The position numbers and the translations under genes are program-made. 64,000 bases of DNA from positions 97,693-161,692 of the forward strand of contig JBFWVR010000012.1 in assembly GCA_050246635.1 (NCBI GenBank), read 5' to 3'. Source of the stretch: JBFWVR01 sp050246635. Its GTDB lineage: Bacteria; Acidobacteriota; Vicinamibacteria; Vicinamibacterales; UBA2999. The notes beneath the pieces are model-generated. The model had not been told where the DNA came from. It made no database searches and saw only the letters and a list, made by a program, of their open reading frames with translations. Below, in pieces: positions 23,368-32,107 of the stretch. Position 1 is the first letter of the stretch. Every line of letters begins with the position of its first letter.

Positions 23368-23610
23368 GTGAGTGGACCCATCACGAAGCGGTACTCGCGT
23401 GGGGATCTGACCGTCATCTGGCAGCCGGCGATCTGCGCGCATTCGGGCGTGTGCGCACGCGGGCTGCCCGCGGTCTTCGATCCGCGGCGCAAGCCCTGGA
23501 TCGTGCTCGACGGCCCGACCAATGACGAGATTGCGGCCCAGATCGACCGCTGCCCGTCCGGCGCGCTCACCTACGAGCGCGTGTCCGGCCCGGCGACCGC
23601 CGACCAGTAG
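23368..23610 (+). CDS. YjdI-type (4Fe-4S) mono-cluster protein
   Basis: An 80-residue protein with the Fer4_19/YjdI pattern: AICAHSGVCARGLPAVFDP, RKPWIVL and CPSGALTYE, giving three or four Cys for one cluster. E. coli YjdI has the same order of motifs. Function is unknown; electron transfer is likely. GTG 23368 is preferred over the GTG at 23347 because GAGGAGG lies 7 nt before it and the earlier one falls within the repeat edge. The last 40 nt overlap the convergent 2OG oxygenase gene. Confidence 0.88.
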   Translation: MSGPITKRYSRGDLTVIWQPAICAHSGVCARGLPAVFDPRRKPWIVLDGPTNDEIAAQIDRCPSGALTYERVSGPATADQ

Positions 23611-24218
23611 TCGAAGCCGGTGCGGAACCAGCCGGCCAGCACGGTGCGTGGCACCGGGCCGGTCACGGGCGTGACCTGGTGCTCGAAACCCGGCGCGATG
23701 CGGAAGATCATCGCGTCACCGGGGCCGGTGATCGCCAGGTCGCTCAGGACGTGGCCGGTGTCCGCCTCGCGGATCTGCAGCCGGCCTCCGTCGTAACCCG
23801 CCTCCCCCAGGTTCAGCGAGAAGCCCACGACCCGTCCGTCGGTGGTGTCGCTGTGCCACGGGAAGTAGTGCGCGCCATCGCCGCGGGCCTCGCGGCGGTA
23901 GATGCGACCCGAGAAGCCGCCGAGCGCGGCGCACCCCGTGACGTCCTGCACGAGGCGCCAGAGCGCCGGGTCGTTCAGCACGGCCTGCAGCGTGCCATGC
24001 AGCACCGGGTCGTCCAGCTGCTGTTCGATCTCGCGCGTGCCGTCGTGGCGGGTCGTGAACGGCGCCGCCGCAAGCCGCCTCCGGACCAGGGCCCCGAGAT
24101 CGGCCCCCAGGAAGCCGGGCCAGACCAGGGCATGGTGCTGCCGGAACGTCTCCTTCCACCCCGCCAGGACCTCCGGCTCGGCCCGGACGACGAGCGACCC
24201 GCGGGTCACCGCCAGCAT
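23571..24218 (-). CDS. 2-oxoglutarate/Fe(II)-dependent dioxygenase
   Basis: A 215-residue protein. The double-stranded beta-helix carries the iron triad: His122 and Asp124 in WHSDTTDGR, and His180 in FEHQVTPV. Arg191 in PRTVLAGWFRT is the 2-oxoglutarate anchor. GYDGGRLQIRE and GDAMIFRIAPGF are further family words. The substrate is unknown; length and layout fit small-molecule or protein hydroxylases. Its 3' end overlaps the convergent YjdI-like gene by 40 nt. Confidence 0.88.
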   Translation of the reverse strand: MLAVTRGSLVVRAEPEVLAGWKETFRQHHALVWPGFLGADLGALVRRRLAAAPFTTRHDGTREIEQQLDDPVLHGTLQAVLNDPALWRLVQDVTGCAALGGFSGRIYRREARGDGAHYFPWHSDTTDGRVVGFSLNLGEAGYDGGRLQIREADTGHVLSDLAITGPGDAMIFRIAPGFEHQVTPVTGPVPRTVLAGWFRTGFDYWSAVAGPDTRS

Positions 24219-24376
24219 GTCGCCAGTGTAGCGCCACCGGCGAGCCCGCCCGGTGGGTCGCCCGCACGCTCCGGCTGGGCAGGGTGCTGCCCATCCTTGG
24301 TAGCGCCGGCCATGCCTGGGCCTGCAACTGCCGCTCCTGGGCAGGCACCTCCCTTGCAGTCCGGCATGACACGGTC

Positions 24377-26542
24377 ATGACATACAGACTCTGGACAGGA
24401 CGATGGGGGTGGGCGGTCCGGGCCGTCCTGGTGGCAATCCTGGCGCTGGGCGCGATCGGCATGGTGGTGGCGGCCATCGCCGGCACCGAGGTCTGGCGCG
24501 AAGCGGCACGCGCCGAGGCGGAGCTCGAGATCGACCCGGGCCCGCGCTCGACCCTCGTCTACGACACCCACGACCGCCTGACCTTCGCCCTGTTCCGCGA
24601 GCACCGCATGGTGGTGCCCCTCGAACGGATGTCGCCGACGCTGATCGGGGCCGTGCTCGCCGCCGAGGACCAGCGCTTTTTCGAACATGGGGGCGTCGAC
24701 TACCGACGCATCGTCGGGGCGGCCGTCGCCAACATGCGCGCGGGCCGGGTCGTGCAGGGCGCCAGCACGATCACCCAGCAGCTCGTGCGGGATCTCGTGC
24801 TGGATCGCCGGCGCACCTGGCGACGCAAGATGACCGAGGCGATCCTGGCGCGCCGGCTCGAGCAGCGCATGGGCAAGCGCGCGATCCTCGAGGCGTACCT
24901 CAATCGCGTCTACCTCGGCGACGGGTACTACGGCGTCGAGGCGGCCGCGCGCGGCTACTTCGGCAAGTCGGCCGCGAACGTCACGCCCGCCGAAGCCGCG
25001 ATGCTCGCGGCCGTGATCAAGGGACCCTCGATCTACTCGCCCGCGACGGCGCCTGAACGCGCCCGCGTGCGACGGGACTGGGTGCTCGACCGCATGCACA
25101 CGCTCGCGCTCCTGGACGAGCCCCAACTGCAGCAGGCGCTGGCCGAGCCCGTGCTCGTGGCACCGGGCGATGAGGCGCGCACGGCCGTCGATCCGCGACG
25201 GCACGGCCCTGGAGCCTACTTCAACGACCTCGTGCGCCGCGAGCTCGTCGCCCGCTTCGGCGAGGAACGCGTGATGACGGGTGGGCTGCGCGTCTACACG
25301 ACGCTCGACCCGGCGCTCCAGGCGGCCGCGGAGCAGTCGGTGCGTGAACGCCTGGCCAAGGTGCCCGGCGCCGATCGCGGGGCCGAGCCGCTCCAGGGCG
25401 CGCTCGTGGCCCTCGACCCCGCCACGGGCGCCGTACGGGCGCTGGTCGGCGGCCGCGACTTCCTGGAGAGCCCGTTCAATCGGGCCGTGGATGCGCGGCG
25501 GCAGCCGGGGTCCGCCTTCAAGCCGTTCGTCTACGCGCGTGCGATCGAGGACGGCCTGACGCCGGCCAGCTGGCTGAACGGCCTCGACGAGCCCATCATG
25601 AGCGCCGAGGGGCCGTGGCTGCCGGACGGTGAACACGAGGTCGATCGCATCTCGCTGCAGCAGGCCCTCGTCGTGTCGAGCAACCGCGCGGCGGCGCATC
25701 TCATCACCGAGGTAGGCATCCGGCCCACGCTCGACCTGGTCCGCCAGTTCGGGATCGAGTCGCCCCAGCCGCCGGTGCCCTCGGTGGCCCTGGGGACGGG
25801 CGGCTTGACGCTGCTCGAGCTGACGTCCGCGTACGGCGTGTTCGCCAACAAGGGGGCGTGGACGGCGCCCCACGTCATCCGGCGCGTCGAGGACGCGCTC
25901 GGGCAGGTCGTCTGGGCGCCCGAGCTCACGCCGCGACACGTGCTCTCCGAGGGGGCCGCGTACATCATGACGTCCATGCTGGCCAACGTCGTCGATCACG
26001 GCACCGGGATCACGGCGCGTTACGAGGGCTTTCGCCGTCCGGCGGCTGGCAAGACGGGCACCTCGGATGACTACGCGGATGCCTGGTTCGTCGGCTACAC
26101 GCCGCGCCTCGTGACGGGTGTCTGGTTCGGCTATGACCATCCCAGGCCCATCATGCACCGGGGCTTCGCGAGCGTCGTGGCCGTGCCGGCATGGGCGCAC
26201 TTCATGAGCGCCGCCACGCAGGGCAGCCCGGTGGATCGCTTCGAGCGACCCGACTCGGTCGTGCCCGTCCAGCTCTGTCGCCTGACGGGCCTGCGGGCGA
26301 CGGCCGGCTGCGAGCACCAGCAGTCGTGGACCTCGATTGCGTTGTCGATGGACCCGCTGTCGCCGGACGGGCCGACCGTCGGCGTCGTGCCCGACAGCGG
26401 GGTTGTCGAGGACATCGCGATCGAGGGACACCTGCCGCCGCCGTGTCCCGTGCACGGCGGCCTCGGCACCGCGGACACCACCGCGGTGTTGTCGATGGCG
26501 ACCCCGGGCGCCGCGATTGGAGTGAGTCGTGCGCAGCAGTGA
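24377..26542 (+). CDS. Penicillin-binding protein 1A, bifunctional
   Basis: A 721-residue class A PBP that polymerises and cross-links peptidoglycan in the periplasm. One membrane anchor (about 14-36). Glycosyltransferase domain: EDQRFFEHGGVDY with catalytic Glu97, GASTITQQLVRDL, RKMTEAILARRLE, LNRVYLGDGYYGVEAAA. Transpeptidase domain: Ser379 and Lys382 in GSAFKPFVYA, SSN at 434-436, and Lys559-Thr-Gly in AGKTGTSDD. The C-terminal tail has paired Cys (LCRLTGLRATAGCE). ATG 24377 places the anchor at the start; an earlier in-frame start is possible. A proline-rich ORF overlaps its end. Confidence 0.93.
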   Translation: MTYRLWTGRWGWAVRAVLVAILALGAIGMVVAAIAGTEVWREAARAEAELEIDPGPRSTLVYDTHDRLTFALFREHRMVVPLERMSPTLIGAVLAAEDQRFFEHGGVDYRRIVGAAVANMRAGRVVQGASTITQQLVRDLVLDRRRTWRRKMTEAILARRLEQRMGKRAILEAYLNRVYLGDGYYGVEAAARGYFGKSAANVTPAEAAMLAAVIKGPSIYSPATAPERARVRRDWVLDRMHTLALLDEPQLQQALAEPVLVAPGDEARTAVDPRRHGPGAYFNDLVRRELVARFGEERVMTGGLRVYTTLDPALQAAAEQSVRERLAKVPGADRGAEPLQGALVALDPATGAVRALVGGRDFLESPFNRAVDARRQPGSAFKPFVYARAIEDGLTPASWLNGLDEPIMSAEGPWLPDGEHEVDRISLQQALVVSSNRAAAHLITEVGIRPTLDLVRQFGIESPQPPVPSVALGTGGLTLLELTSAYGVFANKGAWTAPHVIRRVEDALGQVVWAPELTPRHVLSEGAAYIMTSMLANVVDHGTGITARYEGFRRPAAGKTGTSDDYADAWFVGYTPRLVTGVWFGYDHPRPIMHRGFASVVAVPAWAHFMSAATQGSPVDRFERPDSVVPVQLCRLTGLRATAGCEHQQSWTSIALSMDPLSPDGPTVGVVPDSGVVEDIAIEGHLPPPCPVHGGLGTADTTAVLSMATPGAAIGVSRAQQ

Positions 26543-26750
26543 CCTGGCAACCCCCGCGCATCCGGACCCGAACGACCTGCCGCCGGACACCCGGCAGATC
26601 CCGCCGCCGCCCATCGAGGAGCCGCCGGCGCCCGTCGACCCGATTGAACCCCCTCCAGGCGGGGAGCCGGGACCGAAGCCGCCGCCTGACGACGAGCCCG
26701 AGGTCGAAGACCCGCCGGTGCCACAGCAACCGGGGCGAATCGAAGCCTGA
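26529..26750 (+). CDS. Small proline-rich acidic protein, 73 aa
   Basis: Starts at GTG 26529 and overlaps the PBP1A gene by 14 nt. Nearly a third of its residues are Pro, in runs such as QIPPPPIEEPPAP and PPPGGEPGPKPPPDDEP, with many Asp and Glu. It has no signal peptide or fold that I recognise and is probably disordered. Translational coupling to PBP1A would suit an envelope or scaffold role, but the ORF could also be chance in a GC-rich region. Confidence 0.5.
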   Translation: MRSSDLATPAHPDPNDLPPDTRQIPPPPIEEPPAPVDPIEPPPGGEPGPKPPPDDEPEVEDPPVPQQPGRIEA

Positions 26751-26839
26751 ACCGGAGCCGTATCCGTTTGCGCACGGTCCCGCCGCGATCCCTACGACGG
26801 CGCAACGATTGTCATGCGTCGCAAGGCAAACAAAGACAA

Positions 26840-26950
26840 AGGTTTACATCAAGATCGCCGCGCATTTTGTATCCTTGCCTCACAACGACAGAGGGGAAGC
26901 ACCGGATGGAACGCCTCCAGTGAGCCGCAGCGTTCCATCCGGTTTTTTTT
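26840..26950 (+). ncRNA. Possible small RNA ending at an orphan terminator
   Basis: The 283-nt spacer before the SDR gene contains an unusually AT-rich stretch (about 26805-26880) followed by a textbook intrinsic terminator. That terminator is about 200 nt past the PBP1A stop and upstream of the next gene, so it may end a short independent transcript or be the distal PBP1A terminator. No known RNA family was recognised and the promoter is unclear (TTTACA at 26842 without a good -10). Confidence 0.25.
26902..26950 (+). terminator. Strong intrinsic terminator
   Basis: A perfect 13-bp stem (CCGGATGGAACGC at 26902-26914, its complement at 26930-26942), a 15-nt loop, then eight T. It is the only classic stem plus T-run terminator I found in the window. 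Confidence 0.92.
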
Positions 26951-27033
26951 AGCCCCCCGGGCTTCCCCCCCACCCTCCCTCGCAGCCTCACGACGTCCTT
27001 CTGCTTGATTCCCCGGGCCTGATTCCGGATTCT

Positions 27034-27870
27034 GTGTCCGTGACTTCGCTGGCCGGACGCACACTCTTCATCACCGGCGCGAGCCGGGGCATCGGGAAAG
27101 CCATCGCGCTCAGGGCGGCCGCCGATGGCGCCAACATCGTGATCACCGGCAAGACGGTCGAGCCGCATCCCAGGCTGCCGGGCACGATTCACACGACCGC
27201 GGAAGAAGTCGTCCAGGCGGGCGGCCACGCCCTCGCGCTGCCTCTCGACGTGCGTGACGAGGCCCAGGTGGCGGCGGCGGTCGAGCGCACCGTGGAGCGG
27301 TTCGGTGGCATCGACATCCTGGTCAACAACGCGTCGGCCATCAGCCTCACGGGCACCCTCGACACGCCGCTCAAGCGCTACGACCTGATGCAGGGTGTCA
27401 ACGCCCGCGGGACCTTCGTCGCGACACAGTGCGTGGTGCCGCACCTGCTGCGCGCCTCGAACCCGCACGTGCTCAACATCGCGCCGCCGCTGCAGGCGAC
27501 GCTGTCGCCCCGCTGGTTCGCCCCGCACTTCGCGTACACGTACGCGAAGTACGGGATGACGCTGGCGGTCCTCGCCATGGCCGAGGAGTTCAGGGACGCC
27601 GGCGTGGCCGTGAACGCCCTGTGGCCACGCACGGCCATCGACACCGAGGCGATCCGCCTGATCGCCGGCGCGGAGGCCCGCCGGAAAACCCGCTCGCCCC
27701 GCATCATGGCGGACGCCGCCTGGTGGATCCTCACGCGTCCCAGTCGCGAGTACACCGGTCGCTACCTCGTGGACGACGAGGCCCTGGCCGAGGCGGGTGT
27801 CACCGACCTCAGTGGCTACAACCCGCCGGGGGTGGCCGACGAGGAGCTGATGCCGGACTTCTTCCTGTAA
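27034..27870 (+). CDS. SDR family oxidoreductase, HSDL2-like
   Basis: A 278-residue short-chain dehydrogenase. Rossmann motif TGASRGIGKAIAL (nucleotide binding), DILVNNASAI, and the catalytic Tyr-Lys pair in FAYTYAKYGMTLAVLAMAEE. The Ser usually found before it is replaced by NIAPPLQATLSPRW, as in the HSDL2/SCP2-linked subgroup that this resembles (ITGKTVEPHPRLPGTIHTTAEE, WPRTAIDTEAI). Human HSDL2 is associated with fatty-acid metabolism; the substrate here is unknown. GTG 27034 is used; a second in-frame GTG lies 6 nt on. Confidence 0.9.
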   Translation: MSVTSLAGRTLFITGASRGIGKAIALRAAADGANIVITGKTVEPHPRLPGTIHTTAEEVVQAGGHALALPLDVRDEAQVAAAVERTVERFGGIDILVNNASAISLTGTLDTPLKRYDLMQGVNARGTFVATQCVVPHLLRASNPHVLNIAPPLQATLSPRWFAPHFAYTYAKYGMTLAVLAMAEEFRDAGVAVNALWPRTAIDTEAIRLIAGAEARRKTRSPRIMADAAWWILTRPSREYTGRYLVDDEALAEAGVTDLSGYNPPGVADEELMPDFFL

Positions 27871-27874
27871 CGCG

Positions 27875-27960
27875 CCGTGGAAAGAGAGGGGACCGGCCCC
27901 CTTTCCACGGACTCCGCGATGGGGAAGAGGGGACAGTCCCGGACAGTCCCCATTCCCCAT
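27875..27960. repeat. Two adjacent hairpins with a GGGGACAGTCCC core
   Basis: Hairpin 1: CCGTGGAAAG (27875-27884) pairs with CTTTCCACGG (27901-27910). Hairpin 2: ATGGGGAA (27919-27926) pairs with TTCCCCAT (27953-27960) around GGGGACAGTCCC and GGACAGTCCCC. The same core occurs three times at 57012-57110. The layout is REP-like. It may also end the SDR transcript. Confidence 0.75.
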
Positions 27961-28031
27961 TTCCCTGTCACCCTCTCAGGCGGTCGCGCATCTCTGTCCG
28001 TGTCCGGCCGGCGCCGGTGAAGGGGGGAGCC

Positions 28032-28553
28032 ATGTCGGTGACACGGATGCGGATGACGGTGGGCGTGACGATGGTGGTGGGCGTCCTGATCGGCGCCGGC
28101 ACGCCAATCCTGGCGCAGCGGGGCCGCGGCATGGGCGGCATGATGATGGACGAGTCGCACATGGCCGACATGCAGGTGTTCCACTACCTGCTCGACCATC
28201 GGGCCGAGATCCGCCGGTCCGTCACGCGGCTCGACAACGGGATCGACACGCTGACGGAGTCGGACGTCCCGGACGTCGCCGCGAAGATCAAGGCACACGT
28301 CGGCGCGATGTACACGCGCATGAAGGACGGGCGGCCCATCCACCAGCGCGACCCGCTGTTCCGTGAGGTCTTCCGCGTGGCCGATCGCATCACCGTGACG
28401 ATGACGCCGACCGAGAAGGGGATCCGGGTCGTCGAGACATCGGACGACCCGGAGGTGGTGAAGGTGCTGTACGCGCACGCCGACACGGTCGACGCGTTCA
28501 TCGCGAACGGGCGGTCCGAGATGATGAAGGACCACCCGCTCCCGAAACCGTGA
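28032..28553 (+). CDS. Secreted hypothetical protein, 173 aa
   Basis: The N terminus (MTVGVTMVVGVLIGAGTPILA) is a signal peptide, followed by a Met/Gly-rich patch (RGRGMGGMMMDESHMADM) and then a helical domain: FHYLLDHRAEIRRSVTRLDN, IKAHVGAMYTRMKDGRPI, VLYAHADTVDAFIANG. His and Met are frequent (MMMDESH, HYLLDH, MKDH), which could fit metal binding, though no known family was recognised. GGGGGGAG precedes ATG 28032. It is convergent with the next gene, with 4 nt between. Confidence 0.75.
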   Translation: MSVTRMRMTVGVTMVVGVLIGAGTPILAQRGRGMGGMMMDESHMADMQVFHYLLDHRAEIRRSVTRLDNGIDTLTESDVPDVAAKIKAHVGAMYTRMKDGRPIHQRDPLFREVFRVADRITVTMTPTEKGIRVVETSDDPEVVKVLYAHADTVDAFIANGRSEMMKDHPLPKP

Positions 28554-28557
28554 CGCC

Positions 28558-29598
28558 CTACTGTCGCGGGGCGTCTCCCGTGAACCGGCCCGCCCCGGTC
28601 CAGATGCCCGGCTCCTGGCCGGTGAAGTTCCGCCAGGTGAGGCTCGGCGTGCCGCAGTGGCTGAACAGGATGTCGATCAGGTAGACCTGGCTCGACCCCT
28701 CAGCCGTGCCGGCGCCGGCGAAGTACGCAATCTCGTCGCCCGCGGCCACGACGGGGGCGCCGCCGTTGTCGGCCGAGGTCTTGGTGGGCTTCGCGTTGTA
28801 CCCCCAGCGGGTGTCGTAGGTCCGCAGGCGGGCGATCACGAAGTCGAGGAAGTCGTTGGGCACGTACTTCCGCCCGCCCGGGCACGACCCGTTCAGCATG
28901 AGATCGGGGCGTTCCTGGCCAATCGACGTCACCAGTGCCTCCACGTCGGGCAGCGGCAGCCACGTGCCTGCCACCGGATCGGGCACGCGCGTGCTGGCGC
29001 CGGGGAAGCTGAGCGTCACCTCGTTGGAGGCCGTGCTGGTCCCACACGCGTTCCGCGCGACGACCCGCGCGTAGAAGACGCCGGCCGAGACGTTCGCGTT
29101 GAGCGTCGTCCGCCCGCTGACGGGGATTTCCTGGAACGTCGTGCCCGGTGCCGCGCCCGCCTGGACGACGTAGCTCGTCGCGCCGGCTGAGGCGTTCCAC
29201 GCCAGGTACAGCGCGGTGCCCTTGAACGTGGCCGTCATGTTCTGCGGCGCGGCGGGCACCGAGCACCCGGTGCCACCGACCACCACGGTGACCTCGTTCG
29301 ACGCGGTGCTCTGGCCGTCCGCGTTGAGGGCGACGAGGCGGACGAAGTAGGTGCCGCTCGGCGCCGTCGTGACAAACGACGTCGCCCCGCCCGCCAGCGC
29401 CAGGGTCACGGACGTCTGGCCGGGGGCCGACCCCGCCTGGAGGACGTAGCTGGTCTGGCCCGTGGCGGCCGTCCAGGTGAAGCTCACGGTGCTGCCGCTC
29501 ACCGTCCCCACCAGGTTGGTGGGGGACGTCGGGGCGGCCGCGAAGATCGGGTGGGCGAGGGCCAGCACCAGGCTGGCGATGACAACGACTCGGGTCAC
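28558..29598 (-). CDS. Secreted protein with two fibronectin type III-like domains
   Basis: A 346-residue protein with signal peptide (VVVIASLVLALAHPIFA). Two FN3-like repeats follow, each with PTNLVGTVSGSTVSFTWTAA or PQNMTATFKGTALYLAWNAS, then YVLQAGSAPG/YVVQAGAAPG and YFVRLVALNADGQSTASNEV/YARVVARNACGTSTASNEV. The C-terminal 130 residues are a separate unrecognised domain (WGYNAKPTKTSADNGG, FSHCGTPSLTWRNF). The start codon is GTG with AAGGAG upstream. FN3 modules are typical of extracellular enzymes and adhesins. Confidence 0.85.
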   Translation of the reverse strand: MTRVVVIASLVLALAHPIFAAAPTSPTNLVGTVSGSTVSFTWTAATGQTSYVLQAGSAPGQTSVTLALAGGATSFVTTAPSGTYFVRLVALNADGQSTASNEVTVVVGGTGCSVPAAPQNMTATFKGTALYLAWNASAGATSYVVQAGAAPGTTFQEIPVSGRTTLNANVSAGVFYARVVARNACGTSTASNEVTLSFPGASTRVPDPVAGTWLPLPDVEALVTSIGQERPDLMLNGSCPGGRKYVPNDFLDFVIARLRTYDTRWGYNAKPTKTSADNGGAPVVAAGDEIAYFAGAGTAEGSSQVYLIDILFSHCGTPSLTWRNFTGQEPGIWTGAGRFTGDAPRQ

Positions 29599-29689
29599 GG
29601 GCAGGCTCCTTCCCGCGGCGGATCGCGGCGGGGAGACGCCGGGGCCGACAGGCAGCTCAGCATTCTAGTCGAGGTGGACGCGCGCCGCG

Positions 29690-30430
29690 TCAGCGGCGGG
29701 ACAGCGGGGCGCCAGGGAAGGCCGCCGCCAGTTCGCGCGGCGTCACTACGCGCCACGCCCCGGGGGCGAGCGTACCGAGCGCCAGTCCGCCGAACTGCAC
29801 GCGCCGGAGCCGGGTGACGCTGTGACCGACCGCGTCCAGCAGGCGCCGCACCTCGCGGTTCCGCCCCTCGGCCAGCTCCAGCACGAGGTGCGACTCCCGG
29901 GCCGAGGCCTTGCGCAGCCGCGCCGCGGTGGCCGCCAGCCGCTCGCCGCCCTCCATCACGCCGCGTTCCAGGGCGGCCACCGCGTCGGGGGCGACGCGGC
30001 CGCGGACCGTGACCAGGTAGACGCGGGGGACGCGGTTGGCGGGATCGGAGATCCAGTGGGCGAGCTGCGTGTCACTGGTGAGCAGCAGGAGGCCACTCGT
30101 CGCGAGGTCGAGCCGGCCCACCGGGCCGAGGTGCCGCCCGGCGTCCCGCACGAGGTCGTACACCGTGGGGCGGCCGGCCGGGTCCGATCGGGTGGTCACG
30201 ACGCCCCGTGGCTTGTGCAGCAGGATGGTGAGTGGGGCGGGCCGTTCCAGGCGCCGTCCGTCCAGCCGGAGGTCGGCGGTTTCGGGCACGACCGGCAGGC
30301 CCGGGTCGGTCACCTTTCGCCCGGCGAGCGAAACGCGCCCGTCCAGAATCCAGCCGCGGGCCTCGCTCCGGCTGCCCGCGCCGAGCTTGGAGAGGGCCCG
30401 TTCGAGGCTGACTTCGCCAGGTCGCCGCAC
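29690..30430 (-). CDS. Pseudouridine synthase, RsuA/RluB family
   Basis: A 246-residue enzyme with an N-terminal S4 RNA-binding domain (SLERALSKLGAGSRSEARGW) and a catalytic domain with GRLDLATSGLLLLTSD, where the Asp is catalytic, plus ILLHKPRGVVTTRSD and EGRNREVRRLLDAVGHSVTR. That pattern fits RluB/RluF/RsuA; S4 plus GRLD and the short C terminus favour RluB, but the rRNA site cannot be fixed by eye. GTG 30430 starts just before the S4 domain; the frame is open further up with a low-complexity Arg/Gly stretch. Confidence 0.9.
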   Translation of the reverse strand: MRRPGEVSLERALSKLGAGSRSEARGWILDGRVSLAGRKVTDPGLPVVPETADLRLDGRRLERPAPLTILLHKPRGVVTTRSDPAGRPTVYDLVRDAGRHLGPVGRLDLATSGLLLLTSDTQLAHWISDPANRVPRVYLVTVRGRVAPDAVAALERGVMEGGERLAATAARLRKASARESHLVLELAEGRNREVRRLLDAVGHSVTRLRRVQFGGLALGTLAPGAWRVVTPRELAAAFPGAPLSRR

Positions 30431-30580
30431 GAACCCGAGGATACCCGCACCCGGGCGCCCGCCCGCACACCGGGCCGGAATCCGGCCATTTCCGCGTCCT
30501 CGGCCCGGCCGTGCCTCTTTTCCGCACGCGCCATTCAAGGTTTCGCTCACCGGTGCCGAATTAGGGCCTGAGAGTTACCT

Positions 30581-32107
30581 GTGGACGGAGCTGCACCCCT
30601 CAATTTCCCGGCGCCCGAGTCGTCTCCCCGGCCCCAGCCGCGTCTCTATGTCATCGACGATGACCGGGGCATCCTGGAGGTGATTGGGCGCTTCGCACGG
30701 CCCTATGGCTTCGAGGTGCTGTCGTTCGACAGCGCCACCGATGCCCTCGTCGAGATGGGCAAGCGCCCGCCGGACGCCGCCCTCGTCGACCTCCGCATGC
30801 CGGGCCTGAACGGCCTGGAGACGCTGCGCGAAATCAAGCGGCGCGCGCCGTTCTGCGAGGTCGTGCTGATGACGGGTTACGGCACGATCGAGAGCGCCGT
30901 CGAGGCGGTCAAGCTCGGCGCCACGGACTACCTGCGCAAGCCCTTCGACTTCGCGCGGCTCAAGGAACTGCTGGGTGGCATTCGCGACGAGAGCGCCCGG
31001 CGCCAGGCGGTGGACGCGCTCGAGTCGGACCTCGTCCGGCAGGTGCGGTTCCAGGGCATGATCGGGCGGAGCCCGGCCATGCTCGAACTCTTCAGCCTCA
31101 TCCGTCGCATCGGCCCGCACTTCTCGACGGCCCTGGTGACCGGGGAGACCGGCGTGGGCAAGGAACTGGTGGCGCGCGCGCTGCACCAGACCAGCAAGCG
31201 GCGGAACCGGCCCTTCGTCACGCTCAACTGCTCGGCCATCGTCGAGACCCTTTTCGAGAGCGAGCTCTTCGGCCACACGCGCGGCGCCTTCACCGGCGCC
31301 ACCGAGGCGCGGGCCGGCCTCTTCGAGAAGGCGAACGGCGGCATGCTCTTCCTGGACGAGATTGGCGAGCTGCCGCCGCCCGTGCAGGCGAAGCTGCTGC
31401 GCGTGCTCGAGGTGGGGGAGATGACGCGGGTCGGATCGAGCGACCCGCAGCGGGTGGACGTGCGGATCGTCGCGGCCACCAACCGCGTGCTCGAGCGCGA
31501 GGTCGAGGCCGGGCGGTTCCGGAGCGATCTCTACTACCGCCTGCACGTCGTGGAGCTGCAGGTGCCCCCGCTCAAGGACCGCCGCGAGGACATCCCCCTG
31601 ATCGCGCGGGCCTTCATCGAGGACTGCGCCACCGAGTACGGCAAGACCCTCCGTGGGCTGACGCCGGAAGGCGAACGCGCCCTGGTCGGCTACGACTGGC
31701 CCGGCAACGTGCGCGAGCTCCGCAACGTCCTCGGCCGCGCGTGCATGCTCGCGGACGGCGAGTGGATCGACCGGACGGACCTGGTGCTGGGCCACGGCGG
31801 CGTCGCGAAGGGGCCGATCGCGCAGGCGGGACCGGTGCGCCCGATGCAGGAGGTCGAGAAGGAGCAGGTCGTGCGGGCTCTCGAGGAGACGCGCGGCAAC
31901 AAGAAGGAAGCGGCGCGCCGTCTCGGCATCAGCCGCCGGGCCTTCTACCGTCGACTGGAGAAGTACGGCCTCTACAACCCGGCGACGGACCGGGACGCCG
32001 ACGGCGACGAGCTGGCGTCGGTGGACACCACGGACCCGGCCGCGGCCGGGACGGAAACGGCGACCGAGGACGCGGCAGACCCGGCCACGCGCCGTCACGC
32101 GGCCTAG
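30581..32107 (+). CDS. NtrC-family sigma-54-dependent response regulator
   Basis: A 508-residue regulator. Receiver domain with Asp70 (DLRMPG) as phosphorylation site and Lys120. AAA+ domain: Walker A GETGVGKE (188-195), GAFTGA at 235-240, Walker B GGMLFLDE (253-260), and R-finger segment FRSDLYYRL. C-terminal HTH in NKKEAARRLGISRRAFYRRL, then an acidic Ala/Thr-rich tail of about 40 residues. GAFTGA is intact, so it should activate sigma-54 holoenzyme. No histidine kinase gene is adjacent. The start is GTG 30581. Its 3' end overlaps yajQ by 4 nt. Confidence 0.95.
   Translation: MDGAAPLNFPAPESSPRPQPRLYVIDDDRGILEVIGRFARPYGFEVLSFDSATDALVEMGKRPPDAALVDLRMPGLNGLETLREIKRRAPFCEVVLMTGYGTIESAVEAVKLGATDYLRKPFDFARLKELLGGIRDESARRQAVDALESDLVRQVRFQGMIGRSPAMLELFSLIRRIGPHFSTALVTGETGVGKELVARALHQTSKRRNRPFVTLNCSAIVETLFESELFGHTRGAFTGATEARAGLFEKANGGMLFLDEIGELPPPVQAKLLRVLEVGEMTRVGSSDPQRVDVRIVAATNRVLEREVEAGRFRSDLYYRLHVVELQVPPLKDRREDIPLIARAFIEDCATEYGKTLRGLTPEGERALVGYDWPGNVRELRNVLGRACMLADGEWIDRTDLVLGHGGVAKGPIAQAGPVRPMQEVEKEQVVRALEETRGNKKEAARRLGISRRAFYRRLEKYGLYNPATDRDADGDELASVDTTDPAAAGTETATEDAADPATRRHAA

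Noticed and set aside
24206..26614. An 802-codon open frame opposite the PBP1A gene
   Set aside because: It is a high-GC shadow: Arg/His/Gly-rich, no domain, while the plus strand encodes a complete PBP1A with all motifs.
30431..30580. Sigma-54 promoter upstream of the NtrC-family gene
   Set aside because: No GG-N10-GC pair with the TGGCAC/TTGC pattern at the right distance on either strand.
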